A stretch of DNA of 32,954 nucleotides, from the NCBI GenBank assembly GCA_002352105.1, contig DEHV01000008.1:1-32954 (forward strand), given 5' to 3'. The notes beneath the pieces are model-generated. The model worked only from the letters and a program-made list of their open reading frames with translations. It did no database searches and was not told where the DNA came from. Position 1 is the stretch's first letter. Each line of letters begins with the position of its first letter. This DNA is from Chitinophagaceae bacterium UBA2791. Lineage in GTDB: Bacteria > Bacteroidota > Bacteroidia > Chitinophagales > Chitinophagaceae. Both the position numbers and the translations under genes were made by a program. Below are positions 24,582 to 32,954 of the stretch, in pieces.

Positions 24582-25595
24582 CTATTTTTTTATGCTGGAT
24601 TCCCGAACGATCAGCTTCGCAGGGAACACTTTCTCCTCAGGTATGAAATTTTTCTTTTTGATGTGCTTGATCAGCAGTTCGCAACTCTCCCTGCCGATTT
24701 CAAATGCAGGCTCTGCTACGGTGGTTAAGCTGGGCGTGATAATGGCCGACATGGGGTCGTTGGTAAAACCCACGACGCCTATTTCTTTCCCGATCCGGAT
24801 ATTCCTGGATTTTAACGCCAGCATCGCGCCGATCGCTTTCCGGTCATTGGCCGCAAAAATAGCGTCGGGCCTTTCTTTTCCATCCAGCAACCGGCAGGTA
24901 TCGCGTTCTCCGTCCTCCTGCGAAAATCCAGAGTAGATGATCCATTCCTTGCGGATGGGAAAATTATTTTTTTGCAATGCCGCCAGGTATCCCTCTACCC
25001 TTCGTTCGGTAAATACCATGCCCTGCGGGCCGGCGATATGCGCTATCCTGGTATATCCGTTCGCGATCAGGTGCTCTACGGCTTCAAAAGCGCCGTTAAA
25101 ATCATCCTGGATCACGGTTGAGGTCTTAATATTCGAAGGCACCCTGTCAAAAAAAACAACCGGGCAACCCGAATCGATGATCTCCTGGAAATGACTGCAG
25201 GAGTCGGAATCAGAAGAAATGCAAACCAGCAGACCGTCCAGGCTGGTGATGAACAAATTCTGTATAATGGCCAATTCCCTTTCTGCGGAATTATTGGTAA
25301 TGAACAATACTATATTGAAACCCTTGCTGTAGGCGGCTTCCTGGATACCGGTCAATACGGTAGAAAAATAATAATTGTTGATCATCGGCAGGATGATGCC
25401 AATATTATACGTGCTTCCCCTGGCCAGCGCCGTGGCATTGTAATTGGGCTTATAGTTTAACTCTGCCGCAACAGCCAGCACCTTCTCTTTGGTCTCTTTA
25501 CTCACGTCGTAAGTATCTCTCAGCGCTCGGGAAACGGTAGACGTGGATATCTTCAGGATGCGGGCTATATCCTTTATCGTAGCGTAGTGATTCAT
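24582..25595 (-). CDS. LacI family transcriptional regulator
   Basis: The 337-residue protein has an N-terminal helix-turn-helix (ATIKDIARILKISTSTVSRAL, about 5-25) with a hinge helix. A periplasmic-binding-protein-like sensor follows (YNIGIILPMINNYYF, FFDRVP, IFAANDRKAIGAMLAL, GVVGFTNDP). Such regulators bind a sugar or sugar phosphate and release a promoter. The start is ATG 25595 (TTG 25601 is less likely). It is divergent from tagaturonate reductase (139 bp between), so uronate control is plausible, and convergent with the NagB-like gene. No clear palindromic operator was recognised in the spacer. Confidence 0.95.
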   Translation of the reverse strand: MNHYATIKDIARILKISTSTVSRALRDTYDVSKETKEKVLAVAAELNYKPNYNATALARGSTYNIGIILPMINNYYFSTVLTGIQEAAYSKGFNIVLFITNNSAERELAIIQNLFITSLDGLLVCISSDSDSCSHFQEIIDSGCPVVFFDRVPSNIKTSTVIQDDFNGAFEAVEHLIANGYTRIAHIAGPQGMVFTERRVEGYLAALQKNNFPIRKEWIIYSGFSQEDGERDTCRLLDGKERPDAIFAANDRKAIGAMLALKSRNIRIGKEIGVVGFTNDPMSAIITPSLTTVAEPAFEIGRESCELLIKHIKKKNFIPEEKVFPAKLIVRESSIKK

Positions 25596-25734
25596 TGTCA
25601 ATATCGCAAATTAAGGCATATTTTCAGATGGAAGAAATATGAAAAATAATTATGCGCGTTTCAGCGACCGGCCCTGTCTAAGGCCCCGTAAATACAGGGT
25701 TTGCTATTTTGCCGGGAACGCTCTCACAAATAAA

Positions 25735-27252
25735 ATGAACAGTATGGAAAAACTAGCAATTAAAACGCTGAACAACCTGAAACATATCGAGGGATTTTCC
25801 ATCCCGTCGATGGAAACCCAAAACCTTCCGGAAAGAGTATTGCAATTTGGCACAGGCGTATTGTTAAGGGGTCTGCCCGATTATTTTATCGATGCGGCCA
25901 ACAAACAAGGCTTGTTTAACGGAAGAGTGGTAGTAGTGAAATCGACCGCTTCCGGCGACCTGGAAGCGTTTAAACAACAGGATGGTTTATATACGCATTG
26001 TATCCGCGGCCTGGAAAACAACAATAAGATCGAGAGAGATATCATTAACGCCTCCATCAGCAGGACGCTTTCCGCAGCGGATGACTGGAAGGAGATCCTG
26101 GCCTGCGCCGCTAATCCCGATATGCAAATTATCGTCTCGAATACGACGGAAGTAGGGATACAACTCGTAAAGGATGACAAGATCGACGCCGCGCCGCCCG
26201 TTTCTTTTCCCGGCAAGCTGCTGGCCTTTTTGCATGCCCGGTACAGATCTTTTAATGGAAACCCGGCCATGGGCATGGTCATTATCCCCACAGAACTGAT
26301 TGTAAACAATGGCGAGAAATTAGCCTCGATTGTGATGGAGCTGGCAAAATTAAACGGGGTGGATCAGGCATTTCTGGACTGGCTGCGCGCCGCTAATCAT
26401 TTTTGCAGCTCCCTGGTGGACCGGATCGTTCCGGGGAAGTTGGCGCCGGCGGACAGCGCCGCTTTTATAGAACGCCACCAATATACCGACGAATTGTTGA
26501 TCACTTCCGAAAGCTACAGCCTTTGGGCGATTGAAGCTTCTCCTGCTATAGCGAAGAAGCTTTCTTTTGCAGGGGCCGATAAAGGGGTAGTGATCGCAGA
26601 AGACATTACCAAGTTCAGGGAACTGAAACTGCGGTTGCTGAACGGATCCCATACGTTCTCCTGCGGACTCTCGCACCTGGCAGGATATGAAACCGTCAGG
26701 CAAGCAATGGATAGCCCGGAAATAGAAAATTATGTCAGCGGGTTGATGTTCCGGGAGATTGCGCCCTCCATCGTAAGCAAGGATCTCTCCTATGAAGAAG
26801 CGAAGGCATTCGGAGAGAAAGTACTGGACAGGTTCAGGAATCCATTTATCGAGCACCGCTGGTTAAGTATCACCGTTCAGTATTCTTCCAAAATGCGGAT
26901 GCGCAACCTGCCCCTGCTGCTAAAATACTATGAAAATACGGGCGCAGTCCCTCAGGCGATGGCCCTTGGATTCGCGGCCTATATACTGTTTATGAGATGC
27001 ACGGAAAAGAATGGAGTATTTACCGGCAATACCAACGGTAAACCCTATACCATCCAGGACGATCATGCCGGTTGGTTTGCAGAAAGGGAGCAGCTAAGCG
27101 GGAAGGCGCTGGTTAAAGAGGTATTGTCCAATACCGCTTACTGGAATCACGATCTTACCCAATTGCCGGGCTTCCTGGATGCCGTAACCGGCAAATTTGA
27201 AACCCTGACCAGGGGCGAGGTCAGCAAAGCCATAAAGGAATCCTGCTCCTGA
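25735..27252 (+). CDS. uxaB: Tagaturonate reductase (altronate oxidoreductase)
   Basis: The product has 505 residues from ATG 25735 (a second ATG three codons later is possible; the open frame upstream to 25639 is not protein-like). It is a polyol-specific long-chain dehydrogenase: N-terminal Rossmann region VLQFGTGVLLRGLPDYF, SNTTEVGI, and the catalytic KxxxxNxxH in KLRLLNGSHTF. UxaB reduces tagaturonate to altronate with NADH in galacturonate breakdown. This fits the pectin-related genes in the window. It is divergent from the LacI regulator. No uxaA or uxaC lies in the window. Confidence 0.9.
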   Translation: MNSMEKLAIKTLNNLKHIEGFSIPSMETQNLPERVLQFGTGVLLRGLPDYFIDAANKQGLFNGRVVVVKSTASGDLEAFKQQDGLYTHCIRGLENNNKIERDIINASISRTLSAADDWKEILACAANPDMQIIVSNTTEVGIQLVKDDKIDAAPPVSFPGKLLAFLHARYRSFNGNPAMGMVIIPTELIVNNGEKLASIVMELAKLNGVDQAFLDWLRAANHFCSSLVDRIVPGKLAPADSAAFIERHQYTDELLITSESYSLWAIEASPAIAKKLSFAGADKGVVIAEDITKFRELKLRLLNGSHTFSCGLSHLAGYETVRQAMDSPEIENYVSGLMFREIAPSIVSKDLSYEEAKAFGEKVLDRFRNPFIEHRWLSITVQYSSKMRMRNLPLLLKYYENTGAVPQAMALGFAAYILFMRCTEKNGVFTGNTNGKPYTIQDDHAGWFAEREQLSGKALVKEVLSNTAYWNHDLTQLPGFLDAVTGKFETLTRGEVSKAIKESCS

Positions 27253-27438
27253 TCGTTCAACGGTCGGGTCTTTGCCAAATTTCGGGCAAGAAAATAAGCA
27301 ATAGGTCTTACGACGACAACAGCGGAGTTCAGGCGGCAGATCTGTACCTGTATTTTCCCGCCCGCGCGGGCAAGGCATAAGATCAAAACAAAGTATAGAT
27401 AAAGGATAGAATAAGCTGCGGCAAAACCCGATAAGATA

Positions 27439-27588
27439 TCAGAATAGGGTATAGATAAAAGGCGCTACAGCGGAGCTTCCGGCGAAGATCAGGAGCAACC
27501 CGAATAATAGGAGGATAAGGATCAGCGGGGCCAACCAGAATTTTTTGCGTTCCTTCAGGAAAAACCATATATCTTTTAGGAAATCCAT
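27439..27588 (-). CDS. DUF5989 family small membrane protein
   Basis: The 49-residue product begins MDFLKDIWFFLKERKKFWL, followed by a hydrophobic helix (APLILILLLFGLLLIFAG) and SSAVAPFIYTLF. This is the whole DUF5989 pattern. DUF5989 genes are usually found beside carbamoyltransferase and SxtJ-like membrane genes in exopolysaccharide clusters, but no such genes are near here. It is divergent from the Pr6Pr gene (57 bp between). No operon partner is seen. Confidence 0.85.
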   Translation of the reverse strand: MDFLKDIWFFLKERKKFWLAPLILILLLFGLLLIFAGSSAVAPFIYTLF

Positions 27589-27645
27589 GAGGCGATTTTA
27601 CATGAAGGTAAACAAAATACGCGTTTAAATTTCTAAATCCAGCAT

Positions 27646-28320
27646 ATGACCGGCATCACCCGAAACAACACGTCTACTGCCAGAAGCGCTTTTTTTTATT
27701 ATTCGCTGGCGGGCGCCCTGATCGGATGGTTTGCCGTGATCCTGCAGCTATGGCTGATCATTGTCAACCGCGTTGTTTCCATACCCGAAACCGTTCTCAG
27801 GTTTTTCAGCTACTTTACTATTCTTTCCAATATACTCGCCGCAATTTGCTATACCTGCGCTTTAAGCGGCCGCGCTGTTCCGTTTACCCGTTTTTTTACA
27901 AAACCGGCAACGCTAACCGCAATAACTGTATACATCTCCGTTGTAGGGATCGTATACAATATCATCCTGCGATCGCTGTGGGATCCTGTCGGATGGCAAC
28001 AACTGGCCGATGAGCTGTTGCATTCCCTCTCTCCCCTGCTGTTCATCGTCTATTGGCTGGTATTCATCCCCAAAAGAACCTTGCGATGGAGCGATGTGTT
28101 TTCCTGGTTGCTGTTCCCGCTTGTCTATTTGATCTGGAGCATTATCCATGGGAGACTCAACGGGTTTTACCCCTACCCCTTCATTGACGCGGCGACAATC
28201 GGTTATCCTAAACTGATGCTCAACAGCCTGATCCTGCTGATCGCCTTTCTCGGGCTTTCTTTATTATTTGTGGGCATAGGCAGACTGATGAGCCGGGCGG
28301 CTAGGCCTGCCGGCGAATAA
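27646..28320 (+). CDS. Pr6Pr family membrane protein
   Basis: The 224-residue protein has about six membrane helices. Family marks are RFFSYFTILSNILAA (about 48-62), YNIILRSLWDPVGW near 105-118 and HGRLNGFYPYPFID near 165-178. Pr6Pr (FAR-17a/AIG1-like) proteins are six-helix membrane proteins of unknown bacterial role, with some eukaryotic relatives cleaving fatty acid esters of hydroxy fatty acids. It is divergent from the DUF5989 gene and 131 bp upstream of the symporter gene. Confidence 0.88.
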   Translation: MTGITRNNTSTARSAFFYYSLAGALIGWFAVILQLWLIIVNRVVSIPETVLRFFSYFTILSNILAAICYTCALSGRAVPFTRFFTKPATLTAITVYISVVGIVYNIILRSLWDPVGWQQLADELLHSLSPLLFIVYWLVFIPKRTLRWSDVFSWLLFPLVYLIWSIIHGRLNGFYPYPFIDAATIGYPKLMLNSLILLIAFLGLSLLFVGIGRLMSRAARPAGE

Positions 28321-28350
28321 GGGATCGCAATGGCGCCAGCGTGAAATTTA

Positions 28351-28379
28351 TTAGCGATTCAATAAATATGTATCGCTAA
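28351..28379. promoter_or_regulatory. 8-bp inverted repeat upstream of the symporter gene
   Basis: TTAGCGAT (28351-28358) and ATCGCTAA (28372-28379) are exact reverse complements with a 13-bp AT-rich spacer. No T-tract follows on the plus strand, so an operator is more likely than a terminator. It lies 72 bp before the symporter ATG and 31 bp after the Pr6Pr stop. Confidence 0.4.
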
Positions 28380-28451
28380 AACACGTAGTTTGCAAATAGG
28401 ATTAGCAAAATATCAAACCCATACCTTTCTTTATTAACGAGCGCTTCTCTT

Positions 28452-30140
28452 ATGAATAATAACCTGGTCGTTGCCGATTACGCAGTATTTATTGCTTACT
28501 TTTTACTCGTTGCCTCTTATGGCTACTGGATATATCAACGCAAAAAGAAAAAAAGTTTAGATACCAAGGATTTTTTTTTAGCGGAAGGCTCCCTTACCTG
28601 GTGGGCGATCGGGGCTTCGCTGATCGCCTCAAATATTTCCGCCGAACAATTTATCGGCATGAGCGGCGAAGGCTTTTTTGTAGGGATCGCCATAGCCGCC
28701 TATGAATGGATGGCAGCGCTGGCGCTGGTCATCATTGCCATATGGATCATTCCCGTTTATCTCAAAAACAAGATCTACACCATGCCTCAGTTCCTGACGA
28801 GGCGGTATAACGAAACGGTGGCCCTGGTCATGGCCATCATCTGGCTTTTCGTTTATATTTTCGTGAACCTTACATCTATATTGTATCTCGGCGCCATTGC
28901 CATAGACGGGCTGGCCGGCGGGCAATACTTCCATATCATCATGCTGGGTCTTGCCGTCTTTGCGCTGATCATCACGCTGGGCGGCATGAAGGTAATCGGC
29001 TATACGGATGTTATCCAGGTTGCCGTGCTGATCCTGGGGGGACTGGCAGCCACTTACCTGGCGCTGACCATCGTGGGGGAGAAATTTGGCGTGGGAAGCA
29101 ATGCCATAGCGGGATTTAAGATGCTGATGAAGGACGCTCCCGAACATTTTCACATGATCCTCCCCAAACCCAATGAACACTCCACTCAGCTGGAGATAGA
29201 CAAATACCTTGTGCTGCCGGGCATTGCCATGTATTTCGCCGGTCAGTGGATCGTGAACCTTAATTACTGGGGATGCAACCAGTACATCACGCAAAGGGCC
29301 CTGGGGGCCGACCTGAAAACAGCGCGGACAGGCATACTATTCGCCGCGGTATTAAAGCTCTTCATGCCCGTAATTGTAATGCTGCCGGGCATTGCCGCTT
29401 ATGTGTTGTACAAGAATGGCCATCTCCCGCAACTTGAAGGCGGATCTAAAGACGGCGCCTATTCGGCCATTCTCAGCTTTTTGCCGAACGGACTGAAAGG
29501 GTTATCCATTGCCGCCTTAACAGCCGCGATCGTGGCATCCCTTGCCGGAAAGGCAAACAGCATCTCTACGATATATGCGCTTGATATCCATAAAAAATAT
29601 TTTAATAAAGACGCGGACGAAAAAAAGATGGTGCGGATAGGACGGCTGGCAGTCGTTCTTTCCATGATCCTGGCTATCATTTTTACCTGGAACGACGCCC
29701 TGGGCATTGGCGGAGAAGGCGGGTTTACCTTTATCCAGAAATATACGGGATTCATCAGCCCGGGCGTATTCGCAGTATTCATCCTGGGCATGTTCTGGAA
29801 AAGGACCACGGGAGCGGCGGCGATCGCAGGCGTTATTTCAGGCTTTGCGCTTTCGGTCATCTTTAACAATTACGCGCCGGCATGGTTTGGCAATGAAACC
29901 TTCTTATATACGGCTTATCCGAACGGCAAAGGCGGGTACGAGATCCCCTTCCTTATCAGCATGGGACTGTCTTTTGGCATTACCGCCCTGATCATGGTTA
30001 CGATGAGCCTTGCCGGCCCCAAACACAATCCCAAGGCCTTCGAACTGGATAAAAAGATGTTCAGGCTGCCTCCCTCGACGCTGGCCCTGATAATGGTAAT
30101 ACTGATCTTATTGTCATTGCTGTATATCAGATTCTGGTAA
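28452..30140 (+). CDS. Sodium/sugar symporter, SSS family (SglT-like)
   Basis: This 562-residue inner-membrane protein has about 14 hydrophobic helices. Marks of the sugar branch of the solute:sodium symporter family are IGASLIASNISAEQFIGMSG near 55-75, the segment YWGCNQYITQRALGA near 275-290, and LAGKANSISTIYALDI near 365-382. It probably imports sugars or sugar acids with Na+. The gene is downstream of Pr6Pr and convergent with the methyltransferase gene (28 bp). It may provide uptake for the mono- or disaccharides released by the enzymes encoded elsewhere in the window. Confidence 0.95.
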   Translation: MNNNLVVADYAVFIAYFLLVASYGYWIYQRKKKKSLDTKDFFLAEGSLTWWAIGASLIASNISAEQFIGMSGEGFFVGIAIAAYEWMAALALVIIAIWIIPVYLKNKIYTMPQFLTRRYNETVALVMAIIWLFVYIFVNLTSILYLGAIAIDGLAGGQYFHIIMLGLAVFALIITLGGMKVIGYTDVIQVAVLILGGLAATYLALTIVGEKFGVGSNAIAGFKMLMKDAPEHFHMILPKPNEHSTQLEIDKYLVLPGIAMYFAGQWIVNLNYWGCNQYITQRALGADLKTARTGILFAAVLKLFMPVIVMLPGIAAYVLYKNGHLPQLEGGSKDGAYSAILSFLPNGLKGLSIAALTAAIVASLAGKANSISTIYALDIHKKYFNKDADEKKMVRIGRLAVVLSMILAIIFTWNDALGIGGEGGFTFIQKYTGFISPGVFAVFILGMFWKRTTGAAAIAGVISGFALSVIFNNYAPAWFGNETFLYTAYPNGKGGYEIPFLISMGLSFGITALIMVTMSLAGPKHNPKAFELDKKMFRLPPSTLALIMVILILLSLLYIRFW

Positions 30141-30168
30141 AGCCCTTTCCATGCGGCGTTGCGGCGTC

Positions 30169-31071
30169 TCAAAACTGCCTGGAAACAATATAGATCAACG
30201 AACTGGCCCTTCGGGTATTATAAAGCGTATGGTTATCCGATACCAGGCCATTCCATAAGCCGCGCAGGATATTCCCTTTGCCATGCTTGTATTTTTCGCT
30301 CAGCAAGCTCACATAAAAGCTGTCGAGCCACATGGGTCGTATCCCCTTTATGGTCAACCCATGCATTTTTGTCAATACTTCCATGGAAGCGGGAGAAAAA
30401 TGATACAGGTGCCTGGGCACATCGTAAGCGGCCCAGCTGCCGTCATATTTGTTCGCATCATACGAAGTGTAATTGGGAACGGCGATAAATATCCTGCCAT
30501 CCGGCCGGCATAGCCTTTTAAGCTGCTCCATGTACTCGTGCAGCGGATGCACATGCTCCAATACATGCCATAGGGTGATGACGTCGAAATGCTCCGGGGG
30601 CAGCTCAAATAACGAAGCCGAAGGTTTAAGTTCTATATCAAACAGGGCGGCGGCATTCTTTATCGCTTCCGTATCCTGCTCCAGCCCGGCGGCATTCCAT
30701 CCCGCTCCCCGCATATAATGCACAAAGGCGCCGGTTCCGGCTCCGATATCCAGCAGATCGCCTTTCGAGAGACCCGTCGTTTGCCCGATCAGCCTTTTTT
30801 TAGAGGTCCTGGTAAACTTTCGCGCAAAATGATATAGGTTATTCACTATTCCCTTTCGGGTATTCGTGTGGGAGATATACGCTTCCGACCGGTAATAACG
30901 GCCGATACCCGATACATCGGGAATATCCTGCGTAAACCGGACGGAACAACCGGCGCATTGCAGGATATCGAAGAACTCGCCGGAAACGGTATGGTCAACC
31001 GCTTTCAAGGCATAATGAATAGCAGAGGAACCGCAAACCGGGCAATGGGTATAAGAGATGACTGAAGACAA
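30169..31071 (-). CDS. Class I SAM-dependent methyltransferase with N-terminal zinc-ribbon
   Basis: The 300-residue cytosolic protein has two CxxC pairs (C10/C13 and C39/C42) forming a likely zinc ribbon. The SAM domain has motif I LLDIGAGTGAF (about 106-116), acidic E131 at the end of the second strand, then FDVITLWHVLEHVHP and a post-motif CRPDGRIFIAVPN. Proteins of this shape often modify sugars or lipid-linked precursors. The start is TTG at 31071, since a stop lies just upstream and no ATG precedes the CPVC motif. It is 30 bp after the HU-CCDC81-like gene and probably cotranscribed with it. Confidence 0.88.
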   Translation of the reverse strand: MSSVISYTHCPVCGSSAIHYALKAVDHTVSGEFFDILQCAGCSVRFTQDIPDVSGIGRYYRSEAYISHTNTRKGIVNNLYHFARKFTRTSKKRLIGQTTGLSKGDLLDIGAGTGAFVHYMRGAGWNAAGLEQDTEAIKNAAALFDIELKPSASLFELPPEHFDVITLWHVLEHVHPLHEYMEQLKRLCRPDGRIFIAVPNYTSYDANKYDGSWAAYDVPRHLYHFSPASMEVLTKMHGLTIKGIRPMWLDSFYVSLLSEKYKHGKGNILRGLWNGLVSDNHTLYNTRRASSLIYIVSRQF

Positions 31072-31101
31072 TATGACGACAATCTAACGGGATGAAAAAA
31101 A

Positions 31102-31719
31102 CTATCTGGTCGGCAACGGCCGGCGGTTTCCAAAGATCCCGCCCATTCCGTCGTTATTATAATAATAGAAGAATATAAAGATCAGGGCCAGCGCCAGGAT
31201 GATCAGCGCATACATCCACCAGGATACTTTTTCCACCTCCGAGCCTTCGCTGAAAAAACCGGCCATTTCTTCATTCGTCCGCTCTTTGTCGCCCACCAGC
31301 ATCAGCCGTTTCACATTGTCGCGGATCACCCTTTGCGCCGGGACAGCAGACATAAAAGAAGTCAATGAAGATATGGGCTCAAATAAGATATCGCCTGAAT
31401 CATCTGCAGTTAAAACGCCTACTCCATTCCATTTTACCTCCCGGTCTGTCTCTATCCTGCTTTTGAATTCCTGCGCCCATTCGTTATAGATCCTGATTGC
31501 CTCATAATCGGCCACTTCTTTCTGAGCGGCGAGATAAGAAAAAAATTGTTTATCCGGAACGTCAAAGTATTTATTAAACCGGTAACGGTAAGCGGGGGGC
31601 AGCAATTGCTTATTCACAAAATCAGATTGCGCAGGGATCCGCTCAACATAGATCGTTCCCAACCCGGGTATGCCGATGCTTTTATGCTGAAGCAGGTAAC
31701 TGTTAAGTTCTTCAATCAT
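31102..31719 (-). CDS. HU-CCDC81-type domain protein with C-terminal membrane helix
   Basis: The 205-residue protein begins with an HU-like fold (IEELNSYLLQHKSIGIPGLGTIYVER, the PGLG loop being typical of CCDC81-type prokaryotic HU domains). A second related region follows at about 70-115 (IRIYNEWAQEFKSRI, WNGVGVLTADDSGDILFEP). One hydrophobic helix lies at about 168-187 (WWMYALIILALALIFIFFYY). The function is unknown; relatives may tether to DNA, peptidoglycan or membrane. It is 47 bp downstream of an outer-membrane receptor gene and 30 bp before a methyltransferase gene on the same strand. Confidence 0.8.
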   Translation of the reverse strand: MIEELNSYLLQHKSIGIPGLGTIYVERIPAQSDFVNKQLLPPAYRYRFNKYFDVPDKQFFSYLAAQKEVADYEAIRIYNEWAQEFKSRIETDREVKWNGVGVLTADDSGDILFEPISSLTSFMSAVPAQRVIRDNVKRLMLVGDKERTNEEMAGFFSEGSEVEKVSWWMYALIILALALIFIFFYYYNNDGMGGIFGNRRPLPTR

Positions 31720-31766
31720 CCTTGAAAGATAAAATGTAAACCGTAAAACGGAAAATTTTTATGGTC

Positions 31767-32954
31767 CTATTTCTGATTAAAGGAGTAAACAATACCGCCC
31801 AATACCTGGAAGCCATATACCTCATACTGATTCCAGCGTTCATATTTGTTGTTGAGTATATTGTTCATCTGGAACCATATATTAAATCCCTTGGCCACCC
31901 GGAACTCGGCGCCCACGTTCAGGTCAAAGGCCCCGTCGCCTTTAAAGGCTTCTCCATTTTTTGTCCGGTAGCCCGGCGCGTTCCAGGTCCATAGTTCGCT
32001 TCTGAACCAAAGATCATTAAGAACCTGCCAGCGTAATGAGGCGCCAAGCTCCAGGGGAATCATCCCCCAGGCCTTTGCTTCCTGTTCTATCTTGATAAAA
32101 TTGTTGAGGTTAAATATCCCCTTGGCGCTGAATTTTTCCCCGACCCTGTATTCGGCTTCCGCATGCATTTGAAGAATATTCAGCTTCGGCTCGTAGATGA
32201 CCGCGAAGGTTTTTCCGTCAACGGTATCATTCACAAAAAGCGGGATATTTTTATGCAGCTGGTAGCCCACTTTTGCCGAATAACTGAAATGATCGCCCAT
32301 AGAGCCCTTAAATCCAACATACCCTTCCTGCACTCTTGTATTCAGCAGGGAATCCGGGCGGGCCAGCCAGGGATTGATCGAAGCAAACCGCTGGTAGGAG
32401 CCTTTGTTGTAATACCCTATCCAACCCAGTTGGAGCGTGAAACGCTGGTCGTTGGTGGTGATATCGGCCATAGCGTTGGGCAGCAGATGGAACTCGCCGT
32501 TATCCCACGAGGGGATGACGCCAGCCTGCAGGAAAAGCGTTGAGCTTTTTATGATGACGGAAGGCGAGATCGTGAACACGTTGTTGTTTTGCGTTTTTTT
32601 GCCCGATCCGTCATTGTTCCGGTAGTTCGTGAGATCGGCGTTCAGAGCCAGGTTAAGCGCCGCCGTCCTGCCCAATTCCTTTTGTACCGGCAGGTTCACC
32701 ACGGAATTGGCCTCGGTGACCCTGGGGTTGTGGTTATCAGAAAATATCGAAGCGCGGACAGAAGGGCGATAGGTCAACCCAAAGGAAGAAGGAACGGTAT
32801 TCCTGAAATCCGCCCTGCCTTCGATGGTTTGAAAACGTTGTCTTAACTGGTCCTTGGTGAAAGGCAGGCTATCGGGTTTAAATCCGTACAGGAAATAATC
32901 GTCGCTGGTAAAGCCCAGCCCGAAATTCCATTCGTGCTGGTTAAATGTTTTATA
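31767..32954 (-). CDS. TonB-dependent receptor-like outer-membrane beta-barrel protein (C-terminal part, cut by window edge)
   Basis: The last 395 residues are present, and the frame is open to base 32954 with no start needed inside the window. The sequence is a series of amphipathic beta strands with aromatic girdles (FRSELWTWNAPGYR, LGASLRWQVLNDLWF). It has the final segment VNLNVGAEFRV-like strand, then FNIWFQMNNILNNKYERW, followed by a closing strand ending GIVYSFNQK. This is typical of the end of TonB-dependent receptors. The plug and ligand region are outside the window, so substrate is unknown. It is followed by the HU-CCDC81-type gene. Confidence 0.85.
   Translation of the reverse strand, partial: YKTFNQHEWNFGLGFTSDDYFLYGFKPDSLPFTKDQLRQRFQTIEGRADFRNTVPSSFGLTYRPSVRASIFSDNHNPRVTEANSVVNLPVQKELGRTAALNLALNADLTNYRNNDGSGKKTQNNNVFTISPSVIIKSSTLFLQAGVIPSWDNGEFHLLPNAMADITTNDQRFTLQLGWIGYYNKGSYQRFASINPWLARPDSLLNTRVQEGYVGFKGSMGDHFSYSAKVGYQLHKNIPLFVNDTVDGKTFAVIYEPKLNILQMHAEAEYRVGEKFSAKGIFNLNNFIKIEQEAKAWGMIPLELGASLRWQVLNDLWFRSELWTWNAPGYRTKNGEAFKGDGAFDLNVGAEFRVAKGFNIWFQMNNILNNKYERWNQYEVYGFQVLGGIVYSFNQK

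Noticed and set aside
27383..27568. 61-codon minus-strand frame over the DUF5989 gene
   Set aside because: It is a different frame over the same bases; the 49-residue DUF5989 reading explains the region.
28629..29294. 221-codon minus-strand frame opposite the symporter
   Set aside because: It is rich in His, Gln and Asp without domain structure and lies antisense to clear membrane helices of the symporter.

Overview
The window comes from a Bacteroidota genome, most likely the family Chitinophagaceae. The evidence is a SusC-type receptor with an N-terminal STN domain behind a sigma-70/FecR pair, DUF4974 on the FecR protein, many secreted or lipoprotein carbohydrate enzymes, an HU-CCDC81-type membrane protein, an SDR-type threonine dehydrogenase, and almost no Shine-Dalgarno signals. 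No tRNA, rRNA, insertion sequence, phage gene or CRISPR array was seen. Gene density is high and all complete genes look intact.

Layout. 1-2904 (minus): ECF sigma factor, FecR anti-sigma factor and the start of a SusC/RagA receptor, a cell-surface signalling unit cut by the window edge. 3050-5274: a creatininase-family protein and a convergent amidohydrolase lipoprotein. 5470-6836 (plus): an EamA/RarD transporter and a small conserved hypothetical. 6851-9773 (minus): a beta-propeller glycosidase-like lipoprotein followed by a heparinase II/III-like lyase. 9958-12189: a secreted M28 peptidase. 12289-17657 (minus, probable operon closed by a strong hairpin terminator): Tat-exported Gfo/Idh/MocA oxidoreductase, DUF1080 3-keto-disaccharide hydrolase-like protein, rhamnogalacturonan acetylesterase, SDR oxidoreductase, and an esterase that carries an STN-like domain. 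17808-19340: RmuC. 19517-21031 (minus): a secreted hypothetical and a TIM-barrel sugar isomerase lipoprotein.

21301-21548 looks like a stand-alone small-RNA gene: a Bacteroidota-type promoter, about 209 nt of low-G sequence holding twelve regularly spaced TCC triplets, and an intrinsic terminator, with no convincing protein. It faces the terminator of the next minus-strand gene. I consider this the most likely undescribed element in the window.

21770-23469: SDR-type L-threonine 3-dehydrogenase, divergent from an Lrp/AsnC regulator with a dyad in front of it. 23704-27252: NagB-like isomerase/deaminase, LacI regulator (convergent to NagB, divergent from tagaturonate reductase UxaB). 27439-28320: a 49-residue DUF5989 gene, divergent from a Pr6Pr membrane protein. 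28452-30140: sodium/solute symporter. 30169-32954 (minus): outer-membrane receptor barrel (partial), HU-CCDC81-type protein, SAM methyltransferase.

Taken together the accessory genes point to uptake and breakdown of plant or algal acidic polysaccharides: pectin side-chain deacetylation, uronate lyase, uronate reduction by UxaB, redox-assisted glycoside cleavage by the Gfo/Idh plus DUF1080 plus TIM-barrel isomerase set, and sugar import by the symporter. That grouping is inference from families and neighbourhood, not from substrate data.
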